Shown: piece by piece, positions 48,292 through 58,752 of the stretch
How the letters are laid out: every line of letters begins with the position of its first letter
Numbering within the stretch: position 1 is the first letter of the stretch
Assembly: GCF_015645385.1 (NCBI RefSeq)
Contig: NZ_JADOET010000004.1
Coordinates: 62,001 to 126,000 of the forward strand
Source: Winogradskyella marina
GTDB taxonomy: Bacteria > Bacteroidota > Bacteroidia > Flavobacteriales > Flavobacteriaceae
Direction of reading: 5' to 3'
Length of the DNA stretch: 64,000 nt
Made by a program: the position numbers and the translations under genes
Notes under the pieces: model-generated
Databases searched by the model: none
What the model was told of the DNA's origin: nothing
What the model saw: the letters and a program-made list of their open reading frames with translations, nothing else

Positions 48292-48762
48292 TTACAACTT
48301 TATACTTTTATTTTCTTTTATAATCTTTCTGAGCGACTGCCTCACATATTTCACCTTTTTTCGTTTTAAAAGGGTGATATTAAAACTTTCTTTCGCAATT
48401 TTTCCATTACTTAATGTTGTATAAACAACTAAGCTTTTATATAGAAAATAGTTATTGATTTTATAACCAGATATTTTTTCTCTTGCGACTTCAATTTTAT
48501 TCTCTCTATAATTAAAAAAATCAGCAACTATTAATCCACTATTTGTAATAATAACCTTAGCACCATCACTATCATATTCAAAAAATCGAGCAACAAAATG
48601 CACAACTACAACAGCTACTAATAAGCCTATTAGAACATAAAGCGAACTTCCTTCTACTAAATTATACGATTGAAAAACCGTAGCCAATAAGACGGCAGCA
48701 ATGATTAATATAAAATAAATGGAAATTATAGTATTTTTTATGTCTCTATTGTCTGTTCTCAT
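48292..48762 (-). CDS. Hypothetical membrane protein
   Basis: This 156-residue protein was not recognised. Two hydrophobic segments near residues 10-30 and 42-60 form an N-terminal hairpin, followed by a soluble PH-like domain (VIITNSGLIVADFFNYRENKIEVAREKISGYKI) ending in a basic tail. It lies between parC and parE in the same orientation, 6 nt before parC. Its function is unknown. Confidence 0.7.
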   Translation of the reverse strand: MRTDNRDIKNTIISIYFILIIAAVLLATVFQSYNLVEGSSLYVLIGLLVAVVVVHFVARFFEYDSDGAKVIITNSGLIVADFFNYRENKIEVAREKISGYKINNYFLYKSLVVYTTLSNGKIAKESFNITLLKRKKVKYVRQSLRKIIKENKSIKL

Positions 48763-48775
48763 GCAACTACTGTCA

Positions 48776-49678
48776 TTATTTACCTTTAATTATATCTTTC
48801 GCTATTCTTTCTTTCAAACTGGCATCTGCTTTATAATATTCATTACACCAAATATCAACCACTCTAACCCCTACATATCTATCTTTTAAATCGCAATAAA
48901 GTCTAACCTCAGAAGGGTCATCTAATTTATCAAAATTAACACTGTAACGATATACTAAATAATCATTATTTGAAATAAGTTTTTCTTTGAGTTTTAGGTT
49001 TTCAAAATCACCTAACTTTGTATAAATAGAATCACGCTCATGAACGATATCTGCGGTCCAAGACTTAACTTTTTTTGGGTAAGCTAATAGCTCTGGTTTA
49101 ATATAGTTTAAAAAAGTAGAATCTTTATATTGATAATTACTTAACACAAACTCCTTATGCTGCTCCATTAAAGTATACGGTAAGTCATCAATGCGTACTA
49201 CTTGAAGCTCTTCGTCACTAAAAAAACTAAAATCTTCATCCCAATGTGTTTGATAATGCATCCAATGCACTTTATTTTCCTTATTAAAAACAACCCGAAA
49301 ATCGACAACTCTATCAAATTCGGCATAGTTAGCTTTATACCTAAAGTGTATTCGGTCTAAACTGTCAATGACAAAATTTTTTAATTTAACGCTTTTGACC
49401 TTTCCAAACCTATCAAAAAGCCAATCACACATATCATAAATTCTTTGTGGAATGAACCTATTCAAAAATCGACTGGTTGCCTTGCTTTCATCTAGCTTAG
49501 GAAAATCGCTTAACTCACAATAATTCAATGCTCCAAAAGCATATTGAAAAGCATTTGCTCTCAATTCATAATCTATACTATCTATCGGGATTTCTTTATT
49601 CTGAGCCTTTATAATACTTGAAAAATAAAAGAACACGAATAGTATCGAAATGAATTTCAAATTAAATAATTTAAACAT
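48776..49678 (-). CDS. Hypothetical exported protein
   Basis: Starting at ATG 49678 the product is 300 residues with a signal peptide ([19 protein letters not shown]...IIKAQ). The frame is open from 49702, but the later start gives a cleaner signal peptide and an 8-nt overlap with the parE stop. The mature part is a soluble, acidic domain without recognised motifs ([29 protein letters not shown]). It may be a periplasmic or surface protein; function unknown. Confidence 0.7.
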   Translation of the reverse strand: MFKLFNLKFISILFVFFYFSSIIKAQNKEIPIDSIDYELRANAFQYAFGALNYCELSDFPKLDESKATSRFLNRFIPQRIYDMCDWLFDRFGKVKSVKLKNFVIDSLDRIHFRYKANYAEFDRVVDFRVVFNKENKVHWMHYQTHWDEDFSFFSDEELQVVRIDDLPYTLMEQHKEFVLSNYQYKDSTFLNYIKPELLAYPKKVKSWTADIVHERDSIYTKLGDFENLKLKEKLISNNDYLVYRYSVNFDKLDDPSEVRLYCDLKDRYVGVRVVDIWCNEYYKADASLKERIAKDIIKGK

Positions 49679-51530
49679 CTTCCTCAATAACATCAAGTTC
49701 AACTTTTAAGTTATCAATAATAAACTCTTGACGTGTCGGTGTATTTTTTCCCATGTAGAAAGACAATAACTCTTCAATAGACATCTCTTTATCCAACATC
49801 ACAGGATCTAAACGAATATCTTCACCTATAAAATGCACAAATTCATCTGGTGATATCTCACCTAAACCTTTAAATCGAGTGATTTCTGGTTTTGGCTTTA
49901 ATTTTTCCATGGCGTTGCGTCGCTCCTCTTCCGAATAACAATAAATCGTTTCCTTTTTATTTCGAACTCTAAACAAAGGGGTTTGCAAAATGTACAAATG
50001 ACCATCTTTTATAACTTCAGGAAAAAATTGCAAGAAAAACGTAATCAACAATAGCCTAATATGCATACCATCCACATCGGCATCCGTTGCGATAACCACA
50101 TTATTATAACGTAAATCCTCGAGCGATTCTTCAATATTTAAAGCCGCTTGCAGAAGGTTAAACTCCTCGTTTTCATATACAATTTTTTTGCTTAAACCGT
50201 AACTATTTAAAGGCTTACCCTTTAAGCTAAAAACCGCTTGTGTATTAACATCGCGCGACTTTGTTATACTTCCCGAAGCTGAATCTCCCTCAGTAATAAA
50301 TAAAGTCGTGTCTAAATAACCATCCTTTTTTGTGTCACCGAAATGCACACGACAATCGCGCAACTTCTTATTGTGAAGACTTGCCTTCTTCGCTCTGTCT
50401 TTCGCTAACTTCCTAATTCCCGATAATTCCTTACGCTCGCGCTCAGCCTGAAGGATTTTGCGTTGGATTTTTTCTGCAGTATCTGGATTTTTATGTAAAA
50501 AGTTATCGAAATATGTTTTTACAAAATCATTGATATAAGTTCTAACTGTTGGCAAGTCGCCACCCATATCCGTAGAACCTAACTTTGTTTTTGTCTGGCT
50601 CTCAAACACAGGCTCCATGACTTTTATAGCAATTGCAGAAACAACGGACTTCCTAATATCTGAAGCTTCATAATTTTTACCATAAAACTCTCTTATAGTT
50701 TTCACTAACGCCTCTCTGTATGCAGATAAATGCGTTCCCCCTTGCGTGGTATTTTGCCCATTAACAAACGAGTGATACTCTTCGCTATACTGTGTTCTAC
50801 TATGCGTAATAGCTATTTCAATATCATCTCCTTTAAGATGAATAATAGGATACAACATATCTGATTCGTTAATATTCTCAGATAATAAATCCTTAAGACC
50901 GTTTTCACTATAAAATTTTTCACCATTAAAAACAATGGTTAATCCCGGATTTAGATACACATAGTTTTTAAGCATCTTAACGACATACTCGCTTCGAAAC
51001 TTATAATTTTTGAATATAATTTCATCAGGAATAAAAGACACCTTTGTTCCTTTTCTTCGCGAGGTTTCATCTAAAAGTTCTTCATTGGTAAGATTTCCTT
51101 GCTCAAATTCTGCTGATGCCGATTTGCTATCTCTTGTAGATTCTACTCTAAAATAAGACGATAGCGCATTTACAGCTTTGGTACCAACACCATTTAAACC
51201 AACTGATTTTTTAAAGGCTTTTGAGTCGTACTTACCACCAGTATTCATCTTAGACACTACATCCACCACTTTTCCTAATGGAATACCACGACCATAATCG
51301 CGCACAATAACGCGTTCACCTTGAATAGAAATCTCAATGGTTTTACCAGCTCCCATCACAAATTCGTCAATGGAATTATCTAAAACCTCTTTTAAAAGAA
51401 TATAAATACCATCATCAGGAGATGAACCATCACCTAACTTTCCGATATACATACCAGGTCGCATTCGGATGTGTTCTTTCCAATCGAGTGAGCGTATGTT
51501 ATCTTCGGTATAGCTAGTCTGATCTGACAT
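49671..51530 (-). CDS. parE: DNA topoisomerase IV subunit B
   Basis: Starting at ATG 51530 ([20 protein letters not shown]) the product has 619 residues; the frame is open from 51542. The GHKL ATPase is shown by [25 protein letters not shown] and [14 protein letters not shown], and the TOPRIM domain by [12 protein letters not shown] and [14 protein letters not shown]. It supplies ATP-driven strand passage for ParC. The short TOPRIM and lack of the GyrB insertion agree with ParE. Confidence 0.93.
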   Translation of the reverse strand: MSDQTSYTEDNIRSLDWKEHIRMRPGMYIGKLGDGSSPDDGIYILLKEVLDNSIDEFVMGAGKTIEISIQGERVIVRDYGRGIPLGKVVDVVSKMNTGGKYDSKAFKKSVGLNGVGTKAVNALSSYFRVESTRDSKSASAEFEQGNLTNEELLDETSRRKGTKVSFIPDEIIFKNYKFRSEYVVKMLKNYVYLNPGLTIVFNGEKFYSENGLKDLLSENINESDMLYPIIHLKGDDIEIAITHSRTQYSEEYHSFVNGQNTTQGGTHLSAYREALVKTIREFYGKNYEASDIRKSVVSAIAIKVMEPVFESQTKTKLGSTDMGGDLPTVRTYINDFVKTYFDNFLHKNPDTAEKIQRKILQAERERKELSGIRKLAKDRAKKASLHNKKLRDCRVHFGDTKKDGYLDTTLFITEGDSASGSITKSRDVNTQAVFSLKGKPLNSYGLSKKIVYENEEFNLLQAALNIEESLEDLRYNNVVIATDADVDGMHIRLLLITFFLQFFPEVIKDGHLYILQTPLFRVRNKKETIYCYSEEERRNAMEKLKPKPEITRFKGLGEISPDEFVHFIGEDIRLDPVMLDKEMSIEELLSFYMGKNTPTRQEFIIDNLKVELDVIEEDV

Positions 51531-51740
51531 AAAAGTGGGCAAAATTTAGATGAAAGGCTAAATATAATACTATAGCTTAAAACATGAAATATTGAAGACG
51601 TAAAGTAATTAACAACTTATGAGAAATTGAAGTTGATATCGAAAATAAGGTCAAAATTGCATCAAATTGACACGTACAGCACGAATTTGCTGCTATTATT
51701 CTAAAATGACAACACCGAATTCCCCTAATAATAAATTGAA

Positions 51741-52637
51741 TTACGTTGTTTTACTTTTTGAAACCATTAGAATTCCTAAAATAACGACAACTGTTCCTAT
51801 AACCTGAAGAAGTGACAAACTTTCATTTAGGAAAATTACAGCTAGAATAATCGTTGAAATTGGACCAATACCAGCAACTACAGCAAAATTAGAAGAACTG
51901 ATTAATTTTATGGATATAGATACTAAAAACGATGGAATTACTGTTGCAAAAACCGCAATACACAAGCCTAAAACATAGACTTCCCAAGAGAAATTAAAAA
52001 TATCAACATCAGAAAAAATGCCGAAATGAATAAAAACACAAACACAAGACACCAACATCGCATATGCCGTAAATCGCATGACTCCAAATTTTGGAATTAA
52101 CCAACCACTTCCTACAAGATACGAAGCGTAAGTTACAGCACTTAGCAGCACAAAAAAACCACCTAAATAAGTATCCTTCCCAGACATAGAAACCTCACTT
52201 CCAAAGGTAATTACAATACCAACATACGTAATTAATATTGCTAATTTTTGAACTTTAGTTATGGCTTTCTTCAGAAACAACTTATTAAATAATAATACGA
52301 TAGTCGGGTAAACAAAAAGAATAATGCGCTCTAAACTCGCTTTTATATACGTTAAACCCACAAAATCAAAATAACTTGCTAAGTAATAACCTACGATTCC
52401 AAAAAAAGCGAGCCACGCATAATCTTTAGGAACCGTGGTTTCTTTTTGCTCCTTCCTATACAAATAGACTATGATTATATAAAATGGAAACGAAAACAGC
52501 ATTCTTAGTAGCAAAACACTAATCGCGTCTACATTATACCGATAGGCTAATTTTACCAATACGGCTTTTGAGGAAAACAAGACGATCCCCAAAACACCAA
52601 TTAAAACACCATAAATAACATTCTGCTGCGATTTCAT
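51741..52637 (-). CDS. EamA-family drug/metabolite transporter
   Basis: This 298-residue protein has about ten membrane segments arranged as two EamA repeats (GIVLFSSKAVLVKLAY at the start of the first, LGGFFVLLSAVTYASYLVGSGWLIPKFG in the second). It should be an inner-membrane exporter or permease of small metabolites. It sits alone, 190 nt from parE. Substrate unknown. Confidence 0.9.
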   Translation of the reverse strand: MKSQQNVIYGVLIGVLGIVLFSSKAVLVKLAYRYNVDAISVLLLRMLFSFPFYIIIVYLYRKEQKETTVPKDYAWLAFFGIVGYYLASYFDFVGLTYIKASLERIILFVYPTIVLLFNKLFLKKAITKVQKLAILITYVGIVITFGSEVSMSGKDTYLGGFFVLLSAVTYASYLVGSGWLIPKFGVMRFTAYAMLVSCVCVFIHFGIFSDVDIFNFSWEVYVLGLCIAVFATVIPSFLVSISIKLISSSNFAVVAGIGPISTIILAVIFLNESLSLLQVIGTVVVILGILMVSKSKTT

Positions 52638-52684
52638 TTAACGAAACTATAGTAGAGTTTTTATACTTAGAAATTTACAACTGA

Positions 52685-53158
52685 TTAATTACGATGTTCA
52701 AGTGTTGAAACCTCTTCTGCTTTTATTTTTAGACACTCATTTCTAGTCGTTAACAGATTTTTCATATACCGTTTCAGAAATAAAATATTAGCGAGTTTTC
52801 CAAAAATACCAAAAGGCGATTCAAACTGAAACTTATCAACCATTAAGGTTTTTCCTTCTTCATATTTAAAAATATGTTCGTGTTTAAACGATTTAAAAGC
52901 TCCAGAAGTCATTTCATCTACAAAATAATAGGGACTTTCAAATGCTGTAATTTTTGACGTTAGCTTTTGTTTTACACCAAAGTGAGTAGCTTCCCAAGTT
53001 ACAGACTCTCCTAACTCTATTAAGCCTGAAGTTTTACCAGCAATGGCTTTTTCGTTAGAATGTTCTAAACTTTGTTGATGAAAATCAATATTACGAGACA
53101 AATCGAAGCAAGTTTTAATATCGGCTTTGATTATTGTTTTGATTTCAATGATTGGCAT
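52685..53158 (-). CDS. SRPBCC/START-like domain protein
   Basis: This 157-residue protein fits the START-like helix-grip fold: IKADIKTCFDLSRNIDFHQQSL, a GLIELGESVTWEATHFGVKQKLTSKI sheet, FKSFKHEHIF and SPFGIFGKLANILFLKRYM. Homologues are often annotated as cell-division inhibitors, but no such role is shown here. It lies 21 nt after the GT39-like gene and may be in the same operon. Confidence 0.82.
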   Translation of the reverse strand: MPIIEIKTIIKADIKTCFDLSRNIDFHQQSLEHSNEKAIAGKTSGLIELGESVTWEATHFGVKQKLTSKITAFESPYYFVDEMTSGAFKSFKHEHIFKYEEGKTLMVDKFQFESPFGIFGKLANILFLKRYMKNLLTTRNECLKIKAEEVSTLEHRN

Positions 53159-53179
53159 AATTCTATTAAATAAAACGAC

Positions 53180-54592
53180 CTACTGTCTTTTATACAATTC
53201 CATAAAAACTCCTAACTGCGAATACCGTTTTACTAAAGTCCAATTCGACATGATTTCATTCAAATCCTCATCTTTAGTCTGATTATCTATATTAGAGAGT
53301 AATATGAATTGATTTGTTTCTATATTAAAATCCGTATAACGCTCTGCTTCAGTCAGCACTTTAAATTCTGAAAAATTCCGTTCGTTAAAACGGATTCGGG
53401 TTCCTATTTCAGAAGGCTTAATTCCAACGGAATCGATGTAACGCTCCATCTGCTCTTCAACGGTATAACTATTTAAATACGCTAAAGAACTATCCCAAGA
53501 TTGAGAAATCGTCGCAGGATAAATCCAAAAATGGCCAGAAACAAACATTACCACCACAGCAGAATACATCAGTCGTTTTTTAGCCAAATTAAAATGCGTA
53601 ATTAAATTGATGAGTAAAATAACGGCCAATAAATAACAAATCATAAAATACCGATCACCAATTGGGTTAGAAAACGGCACCATACCTATAAAGAAGATAA
53701 ACGCAAATACAAAAAACGCGATGGCTATTCTATCGATTTTAATATTTCTATTCGATTTGTCTTTTATGTATTTCACTAATAAAGGCACTAAAAACAACGC
53801 CATGATAAAGCGTCCATATTCCAAAAAGCTTTTTGCATAAACCATACTATTTATGACTACTTGTTTTAGACCAACCGATTGTCTTTGCGCATTATAGTTT
53901 TCTTTCTGAGTGATTAAAAACCAACCTAATTTTTCATATTGAAAATAACAAAACAACGCAAAGCTCAATAGCGCAACGACATACCCTAAATAGATGGGCT
54001 TTCTATTTTTAATTAATTCTAATCGCGTGTAAACAAGATGAATTAAAGCTATAGCTACAACAATATAAATACCTCTAAGATTGGTAAATAACAGACCTGA
54101 CAATGCTAAAGCAAAAAATAATTGTTGAGATTTAATAAGCGCATTCAAGCCAAGTAACGTAAAAAACAACAGCAACATATCGTTGTTTAAATTGGTGGTT
54201 TGCGCTATAAATGTAGGTTCTAAAAACACCAATAACACAGCGGATGCAGAAACCAATTTTACAAAATTGTTCTTACATAGTAGTACGAGTTGCCAAGCGA
54301 CACCAATATTAACAATTAGTAATAATAATCGTGACGACCAAAGGGCTTTTTCAAAAAACGTCCAAAATAAAGCCAATAAAGTAATCCACAATGGAGGATG
54401 CCCAGAGTTATAGTCAGTGGGTACAATAAATTCGGTAAGACCGTTGGCGTAAATCCAACTTGCACGCGATGATTTACTAATACCATCCCAAAAAAAAGGT
54501 GTCTGTTTTAGCTGTAGAAACTCTACGACTAACACACACACCAAAAAAAATAGAATCTGTTTAAAGCTTATCTTTTTTAAATACTCTATCAT
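53180..54592 (-). CDS. GT39/PMT-like membrane glycosyltransferase
   Basis: This 470-residue protein has about ten to twelve membrane segments. The N-terminal FFWDGISKSSRASWIY and GHPPLWITLLALFW look like the first luminal loop of the GT39/ArnT family, which uses polyprenyl-linked sugars. The C-terminal 100 residues are extracytoplasmic. It lies 10 nt after ychF on the same strand. Substrate unknown. Confidence 0.75.
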   Translation of the reverse strand: MIEYLKKISFKQILFFLVCVLVVEFLQLKQTPFFWDGISKSSRASWIYANGLTEFIVPTDYNSGHPPLWITLLALFWTFFEKALWSSRLLLLIVNIGVAWQLVLLCKNNFVKLVSASAVLLVFLEPTFIAQTTNLNNDMLLLFFTLLGLNALIKSQQLFFALALSGLLFTNLRGIYIVVAIALIHLVYTRLELIKNRKPIYLGYVVALLSFALFCYFQYEKLGWFLITQKENYNAQRQSVGLKQVVINSMVYAKSFLEYGRFIMALFLVPLLVKYIKDKSNRNIKIDRIAIAFFVFAFIFFIGMVPFSNPIGDRYFMICYLLAVILLINLITHFNLAKKRLMYSAVVVMFVSGHFWIYPATISQSWDSSLAYLNSYTVEEQMERYIDSVGIKPSEIGTRIRFNERNFSEFKVLTEAERYTDFNIETNQFILLSNIDNQTKDEDLNEIMSNWTLVKRYSQLGVFMELYKRQ

Positions 54593-54601
54593 TTGTGCAA
54601 G

Positions 54602-55696
54602 TTACACATTAAACAAGAAATGCATTACATCACCATCTTTCACAATATAGTTCTTCCCTTCTACCCGCATTTTACCAGCGTCTTTTACTTTAGCTTCACT
54701 TCCATATTCCACATAGTCATTATAAGCAATGACTTCTGCTCTAATAAATCCTTTTTCAAAATCAGTATGAATCACTCCTGCAGCTTGTGGTCCTGTAGCA
54801 CCAACATTAACCGTCCACGCTCTTACTTCCTTCACACCTGCTGTAAAATAGGTTTGCTGATTCAATAATTTATAAGCTGAACGGATTAATTTAGCAGAAC
54901 CTGGTTCTTCTAAACCAATATCAGCCAAAAACATTTGGCGCTCTTCATAATCGTCTAATTCATTAATATCGGCTTCTGTACCAACAGCCAACACTAAAAC
55001 TTCAGCATTTTCGTCTTTAACCGCTTCTTTCACTTTATCGACATAAGCATTTCCTGTATTTGCAGCGCTTTCATCCACGTTACAAACATACATCACCGGC
55101 TTATCTGTAATAAACTGAGATGGCTTTACAAATTCCTCGTAATCCTCTTCCGAAAACTCTAATGCTCTAACTGAAACACCAGCTTCTAAACCAGCTTTTA
55201 TTTTTAAAAGCACAGCTTCTTCTTTCTGGGCTTCTTTATTACCTGTCTTAGCGGCACGTTTTACTTTGTCTAACTTTTTATCAGCCGTTTCTAAATCTTT
55301 AAGCTGCAACTCCATATCAATAGTTTCTTTATCTCTAATAGGATCTACAGAACCATCAACATGTACAATATTCTCATTATCAAAACAACGTAATACATGA
55401 AGTATAGCATCAGTTTCTCTAATGTTAGCTAAAAACTGATTTCCTAAACCTTCACCTTTGGAAGCACCTTTTACTAAACCTGCAATATCAACAATCTCTA
55501 CGGTTGCTGGCAATACGCGTTCTGGCTTTACCAATTCTTCTAATTTCTCTAATCTTGGATCTGGTACATTTACCACACCTATATTAGGTTCTATAGTACA
55601 AAACGGAAAGTTAGCACTTTGCGCTTTAGCGTTAGACAAACAGTTAAATAAGGTTGATTTTCCTACGTTTGGTAATCCTACAATTCCAGCTTTCAT
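54602..55696 (-). CDS. ychF: YchF/Obg-like ATPase
   Basis: Starting at ATG 55696 the product has 364 residues: G1 loop [15 protein letters not shown] at the N-terminus, [20 protein letters not shown], and the C-terminal TGS domain with [38 protein letters not shown]. YchF (OLA1) hydrolyses ATP in preference to GTP and binds ribosomes. The frame is open from 55723, but the chosen start gives the usual N-terminus. Two hairpins abut the start codon. Confidence 0.95.
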   Translation of the reverse strand: MKAGIVGLPNVGKSTLFNCLSNAKAQSANFPFCTIEPNIGVVNVPDPRLEKLEELVKPERVLPATVEIVDIAGLVKGASKGEGLGNQFLANIRETDAILHVLRCFDNENIVHVDGSVDPIRDKETIDMELQLKDLETADKKLDKVKRAAKTGNKEAQKEEAVLLKIKAGLEAGVSVRALEFSEEDYEEFVKPSQFITDKPVMYVCNVDESAANTGNAYVDKVKEAVKDENAEVLVLAVGTEADINELDDYEERQMFLADIGLEEPGSAKLIRSAYKLLNQQTYFTAGVKEVRAWTVNVGATGPQAAGVIHTDFEKGFIRAEVIAYNDYVEYGSEAKVKDAGKMRVEGKNYIVKDGDVMHFLFNV

Positions 55697-55697
55697 C

Positions 55698-55732
55698 GAA
55701 AAACTTGTTTTTCGTTCCCACACAAGTGGGAA
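55698..55732 (-). repeat. Twin-hairpin element abutting the ychF start codon
   Basis: Two inverted repeats stand side by side: GAAAAACTTGTTTTTC (55698-55713) and TTCCCACACAAGTGGGAA (55715-55732). On the coding strand the first ends 1 nt before the ATG. The same pair, with the same order and close sequence, precedes serA at 60156-60192, so this is a small repeat element. Confidence 0.7.
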
Positions 55733-55749
55733 TCTTGTTAATTATTAAT

Positions 55750-56195
55750 CGCAAATTTTGCGAGTGCAAATGTAAGTTATTTGTGGAATAGTTTGAATTA
55801 TATTTTTTGAAATGATTTTTGGATGAATTTAAGAAAATGTGTTTTTAATTCCATCAGATTAAGTTCGTGTATTAATTTATTAACTATTCATTTAACAACC
55901 TACCTATGGTCTTCCTATTACATACTACACGTGTTGGTTATTTCTAAAAAAATAATTACGGACAAAGACACCATTTTTATAACAGAAACTTAATGAACTG
56001 AAGCATGCCTTTATTCTTGTTTTATAAAATTCTCAAACCTATTTCTAAATACAGAAAAATAGATTAAAAATAACATGTTTGTCATTCCGAGGTACGAGGA
56101 ATCACATAACACTAACTCAAGCTTATTATGGGATTTCTCACTAACGTTCGAAATAACACAAAACCAAAATTAATGGTTTTTAAAACTGTTATTTA
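55750..56195. other. Intergenic region with a REP-like inverted repeat
   Basis: The region between ychF and the next minus-strand gene has no frame of note. It contains a minus-strand TACATTTG promoter-like element at 55767-55774 for ychF and a pair of degenerate REP-like arms at 56080-56158. Confidence 0.5.
56080..56158. repeat. Degenerate REP-like inverted repeat
   Basis: The left arm (TGTCATTCCGAGGTACGAGG at 56080-56099) resembles a dispersed repeat I recall from flavobacterial chromosomes. The right arm (about 56130-56158) is a decayed inverted copy, so the pair would form a long imperfect hairpin. Confidence 0.5.
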
Positions 56196-56224
56196 AAAAT
56201 CCCAAGCCAAAGACTCAGGATTTT
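56196..56224 (-). terminator. Terminator of the conserved unknown pair
   Basis: On the minus strand an 11-bp stem with two G-U pairs is followed by a T-run, 53 nt beyond the stop at 56278. Its loop and inner stem are identical to the terminator at 57123-57149. Confidence 0.7.
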
Positions 56225-56277
56225 AAAATAATTATAATGATTATAAGATTTCTGTTGGTTGCCTCCAATGCGAATTT

Positions 56278-56655
56278 TTAGGCTTGCACTACATTCTTAA
56301 ACGTCGGCGAACTTTCAGTAATACTACCAACTCCTTTTTTATTCACTTTAAAAGTGACATCTTTTATAGTAGTAAACAATATAACTGACAAAAAAGAGGA
56401 CTTTAAATGTGATTTTAAGATAATAAACGCCTCGTCTAAAGTCATTTCTTCTTCTATGTCTTCAACCTCTCTTGGTCTGAAACTGTATTTTAGCATCACC
56501 CTAAAATCATCTTTGTCATAGATAGGTCTGAGAAAAATATTCTTCAATTCGGGTTTACCAATGGTTTTAGCCATCGTTAATTTAGCAAACGCACCTGCTG
56601 CTACACTTTCTTTTACCTGTCCCCAGAACTCTACAAAAACATCTTGATAAGTCAT
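56278..56655 (-). CDS. Conserved hypothetical protein
   Basis: This 125-residue soluble protein was not recognised. It has a helical N-terminus (YQDVFVEFWGQVKESVAAGAFAK), then a KLTMAKTIGKPELKNIFLRPI segment and a mixed alpha/beta C-terminus. No signal peptide or catalytic motif is visible. It follows the 109-residue gene by 29 nt, so the two probably form an operon ended by the terminator at 56196. Function unknown. Confidence 0.7.
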   Translation of the reverse strand: MTYQDVFVEFWGQVKESVAAGAFAKLTMAKTIGKPELKNIFLRPIYDKDDFRVMLKYSFRPREVEDIEEEMTLDEAFIILKSHLKSSFLSVILFTTIKDVTFKVNKKGVGSITESSPTFKNVVQA

Positions 56656-56684
56656 ACATTTAAAACTATAATATCATTAGATTC

Positions 56685-57014
56685 TTACTCGCGTTCTAAA
56701 AGCTTTTTTGACACTTTGTAAGTCGCAGCATACACTAATCCTTCTTGGCGTTTCTTAAAATCCGAAAATGCTTTAGTGTACCATTTAGGGTCTGTGGCTT
56801 TCTTTTTATAGGACTCATGAGAAAAAACACCAAAGATTTCACCATTTAACCAAGGTTCTATTCCATAAACACTAAGTCCAAAATGTTCTGCTCTTTTTAG
56901 CACGGTCTCAAAATCAGTTTCTGAAAAATAGTGTATAGACGGATCATCAAAACCATCGTTTACATTTTCTAAATCGTTAAATATATGTTTTTCTAAAAAT
57001 TCTGATTGTTCCAT
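56685..57014 (-). CDS. Conserved hypothetical protein
   Basis: This 109-residue soluble acidic protein was not recognised. It contains HYFSETDFETVLKRAEHFGLSVYGIEPWLNGEIFGVFSHE, which looks like a compact alpha/beta fold, and a Lys-rich C-terminus. A TAACTTTG element (minus strand, 57064-57071) matches the TAnnTTTG promoter element 50 nt upstream. It starts the operon with the 125-residue gene. Confidence 0.7.
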   Translation of the reverse strand: MEQSEFLEKHIFNDLENVNDGFDDPSIHYFSETDFETVLKRAEHFGLSVYGIEPWLNGEIFGVFSHESYKKKATDPKWYTKAFSDFKKRQEGLVYAATYKVSKKLLERE

Positions 57015-57063
57015 AGTTTTATAATTAATTCACTCCACTTAAATAGTCACTATAAGTAAAGTG

Positions 57064-57071
57064 CAAAGTTA
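57064..57071 (-). promoter_or_regulatory. Possible -7 element of the unknown-gene operon
   Basis: The minus strand reads TAACTTTG, a full match to TAnnTTTG, 50 nt before the ATG at 57014. The -33 position has no clear TTTG. Confidence 0.4.
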
Positions 57072-57122
57072 ATTGTTCTGTATTTTATATGAGATCTAGA
57101 CATCATTTATATTTTACATAAA

Positions 57123-57149
57123 AAACCCCAAGCCAAAGACTCAGGGTTT
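57123..57149 (-). terminator. Terminator of the ferredoxin gene
   Basis: On the minus strand a 10-bp stem with two G-U pairs and the loop TCTTTGG is followed by a T-run, 30 nt beyond the ferredoxin stop. Confidence 0.75.
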
Positions 57150-57178
57150 ATATGGTTTATAAAGTATAACGTGTTACG

Positions 57179-57535
57179 TTAATGACCATCAGGGTGCATA
57201 AAACGTTGCTTACCTAAAAGCTCTTCTTCTGTTTCTACATGATCTTCATCTGGTACACAACAGTCAACCGGACAAACTGCAGCACATTGTGGCTCCTCAT
57301 GGAAGCCCATACATTCTGTACATTTGTCTGGTGAAATGTAATACACTTCATCGCTTATTGGCTCTTGTGTTTCTTCTGCGTCTACTTCTTTTCCGTTTGG
57401 TAAAACAACTTTACCTTCTAAACTTGTGCCATCAGCATAACGCCAATCATCAGCACCTTCATAAATAGCAGTATTTGGACATTCTGGCTCACACGCTCCA
57501 CAATTAATACATTCGTCTGTGATTATAATTGCCAT
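57179..57535 (-). CDS. 2[4Fe-4S] ferredoxin
   Basis: This 118-residue protein carries two clusters of Cys motifs: [12 protein letters not shown] near residues 9-20, and [21 protein letters not shown] near residues 72-92, in which the second set has a longer insertion. This is the layout of bacterial-type 4Fe-4S dicluster ferredoxins common in Bacteroidota. It should carry electrons in the cytoplasm. It is divergent from the acyl-CoA reductase gene. Confidence 0.9.
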   Translation of the reverse strand: MAIIITDECINCGACEPECPNTAIYEGADDWRYADGTSLEGKVVLPNGKEVDAEETQEPISDEVYYISPDKCTECMGFHEEPQCAAVCPVDCCVPDEDHVETEEELLGKQRFMHPDGH

Positions 57536-57638
57536 AGTAATTTCTATTTTTATTAATCATTTATAATGAGCAGCTTCTAATTCTTATAATTTTAATTTAT
57601 TATCAAAATCAAACCTTTTCTCGCTCATTTGCTTTGCT

Positions 57639-57646
57639 TAAATTTG
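57639..57646 (+). promoter_or_regulatory. Possible promoter of the acyl-CoA reductase gene
   Basis: TAAATTTG matches TAnnTTTG and stands 44 nt before the ATG at 57691. A TTTT at 57616-57619 lies at the -33 distance (19 nt), close to the TTTG consensus. Confidence 0.45.
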
Positions 57647-57690
57647 CAATTGCAAAAATAAAGCCAAAACATCGCATAACCAAACCCATT

Positions 57691-58752
57691 ATGGAATTAG
57701 AACAAAGAATTAATGCATTTGTAAAATTAGGTGCCTTTTTAAATCAATTTCAAAATAATGACGTCGTAAAAAATGACTCTATAGAAGCAAATGACTTGTT
57801 TTTTGATGGCTTTAAGCACCAACTCAAACTTGCACAAGAACATAACGGTTGGTTTACAAAAAAGAACATCACATTTACGCTTTCAAATTGGTCTAATGCA
57901 TTGACAAACAAAAACATTAACCAATGGATAAGCAAGTACAACTTTAACATTGTAAAACCACAAACAGTTGCTATTATTATGGCAGGAAATATTCCACTCG
58001 TTGGTTTTCACGATTTTTTAAGCGTGCTTATTTCTGGTCATAATGTATTAGTAAAACAGTCGTCTAACGATAAGCATATTTTACCCTTTTTAGCTAAATA
58101 CTTAGAGGTTATAGAACCTGAGTTTAAAGGCAAAATCAAATTCACAGAAGAAAAGCTAAACAACTTCGATGCTGTTATTGCAACAGGAAGTGATAATACA
58201 GCGCGCTATTTCGAATATTATTTTAAAGACAAACCCTCAATAATCCGTAAAAACCGAAATTCAGTAGCCGTATTAACAGGCGAAGAATCTGATGCGGAAT
58301 TAGCAGCGCTTTCTGATGATATTTTTAGATACTACGGTTTAGGTTGTAGAAATGTGTCTAAATTCTTTATACCTAAGGATTACAACTTTGATGCTTTCTT
58401 TAATGCGGTCTACAAATGGCACCCTATTATAAATGAATCTAAGTATGCTAATAATTACGATTACAATAAAGCGGTTTATTTAATGAGTGAGTTTGATATG
58501 CTAGAAAATGGCTTTCTTATGATTAAGGAAGACGATAGTTACGCTTCACCAATCGCCACGTTATTCTATGAAAAATATAATGATCTTGCAGAATTACAAC
58601 AAAAATTAGAAACCGACTCAGACAAAATACAATGTATTGTTTCTAATGGTTTTACAGCTAACGAAATTGCTTTTGGAGACACCCAAAACCCGCAACTTTG
58701 GGACTATGCTGATAATGTAGACACTATAGATTTCTTATTACATTTATCTTAA
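57691..58752 (+). CDS. LuxC-like acyl-CoA reductase
   Basis: Starting at ATG 57691 (MELEQRINAFVKLG) the product has 353 residues; the frame is open from 57634. It has the aldehyde-dehydrogenase-type NAD fold with VAIIMAGNIPLVGFHDFLSVLISGHNVLVKQSS and IATGSDNTARYF, and the candidate catalytic Cys in YYGLGCRNVSKFFIP, as in LuxC-like acyl-CoA reductases. It should reduce acyl-CoA or acyl-ACP to aldehyde; the physiological substrate in flavobacteria is unknown. Confidence 0.82.
   Translation: MELEQRINAFVKLGAFLNQFQNNDVVKNDSIEANDLFFDGFKHQLKLAQEHNGWFTKKNITFTLSNWSNALTNKNINQWISKYNFNIVKPQTVAIIMAGNIPLVGFHDFLSVLISGHNVLVKQSSNDKHILPFLAKYLEVIEPEFKGKIKFTEEKLNNFDAVIATGSDNTARYFEYYFKDKPSIIRKNRNSVAVLTGEESDAELAALSDDIFRYYGLGCRNVSKFFIPKDYNFDAFFNAVYKWHPIINESKYANNYDYNKAVYLMSEFDMLENGFLMIKEDDSYASPIATLFYEKYNDLAELQQKLETDSDKIQCIVSNGFTANEIAFGDTQNPQLWDYADNVDTIDFLLHLS

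Noticed and set aside
54593..54868. A 91-codon plus-strand frame antisense to ychF
   Set aside because: It lies antisense to the conserved end of ychF, so it is a shadow.
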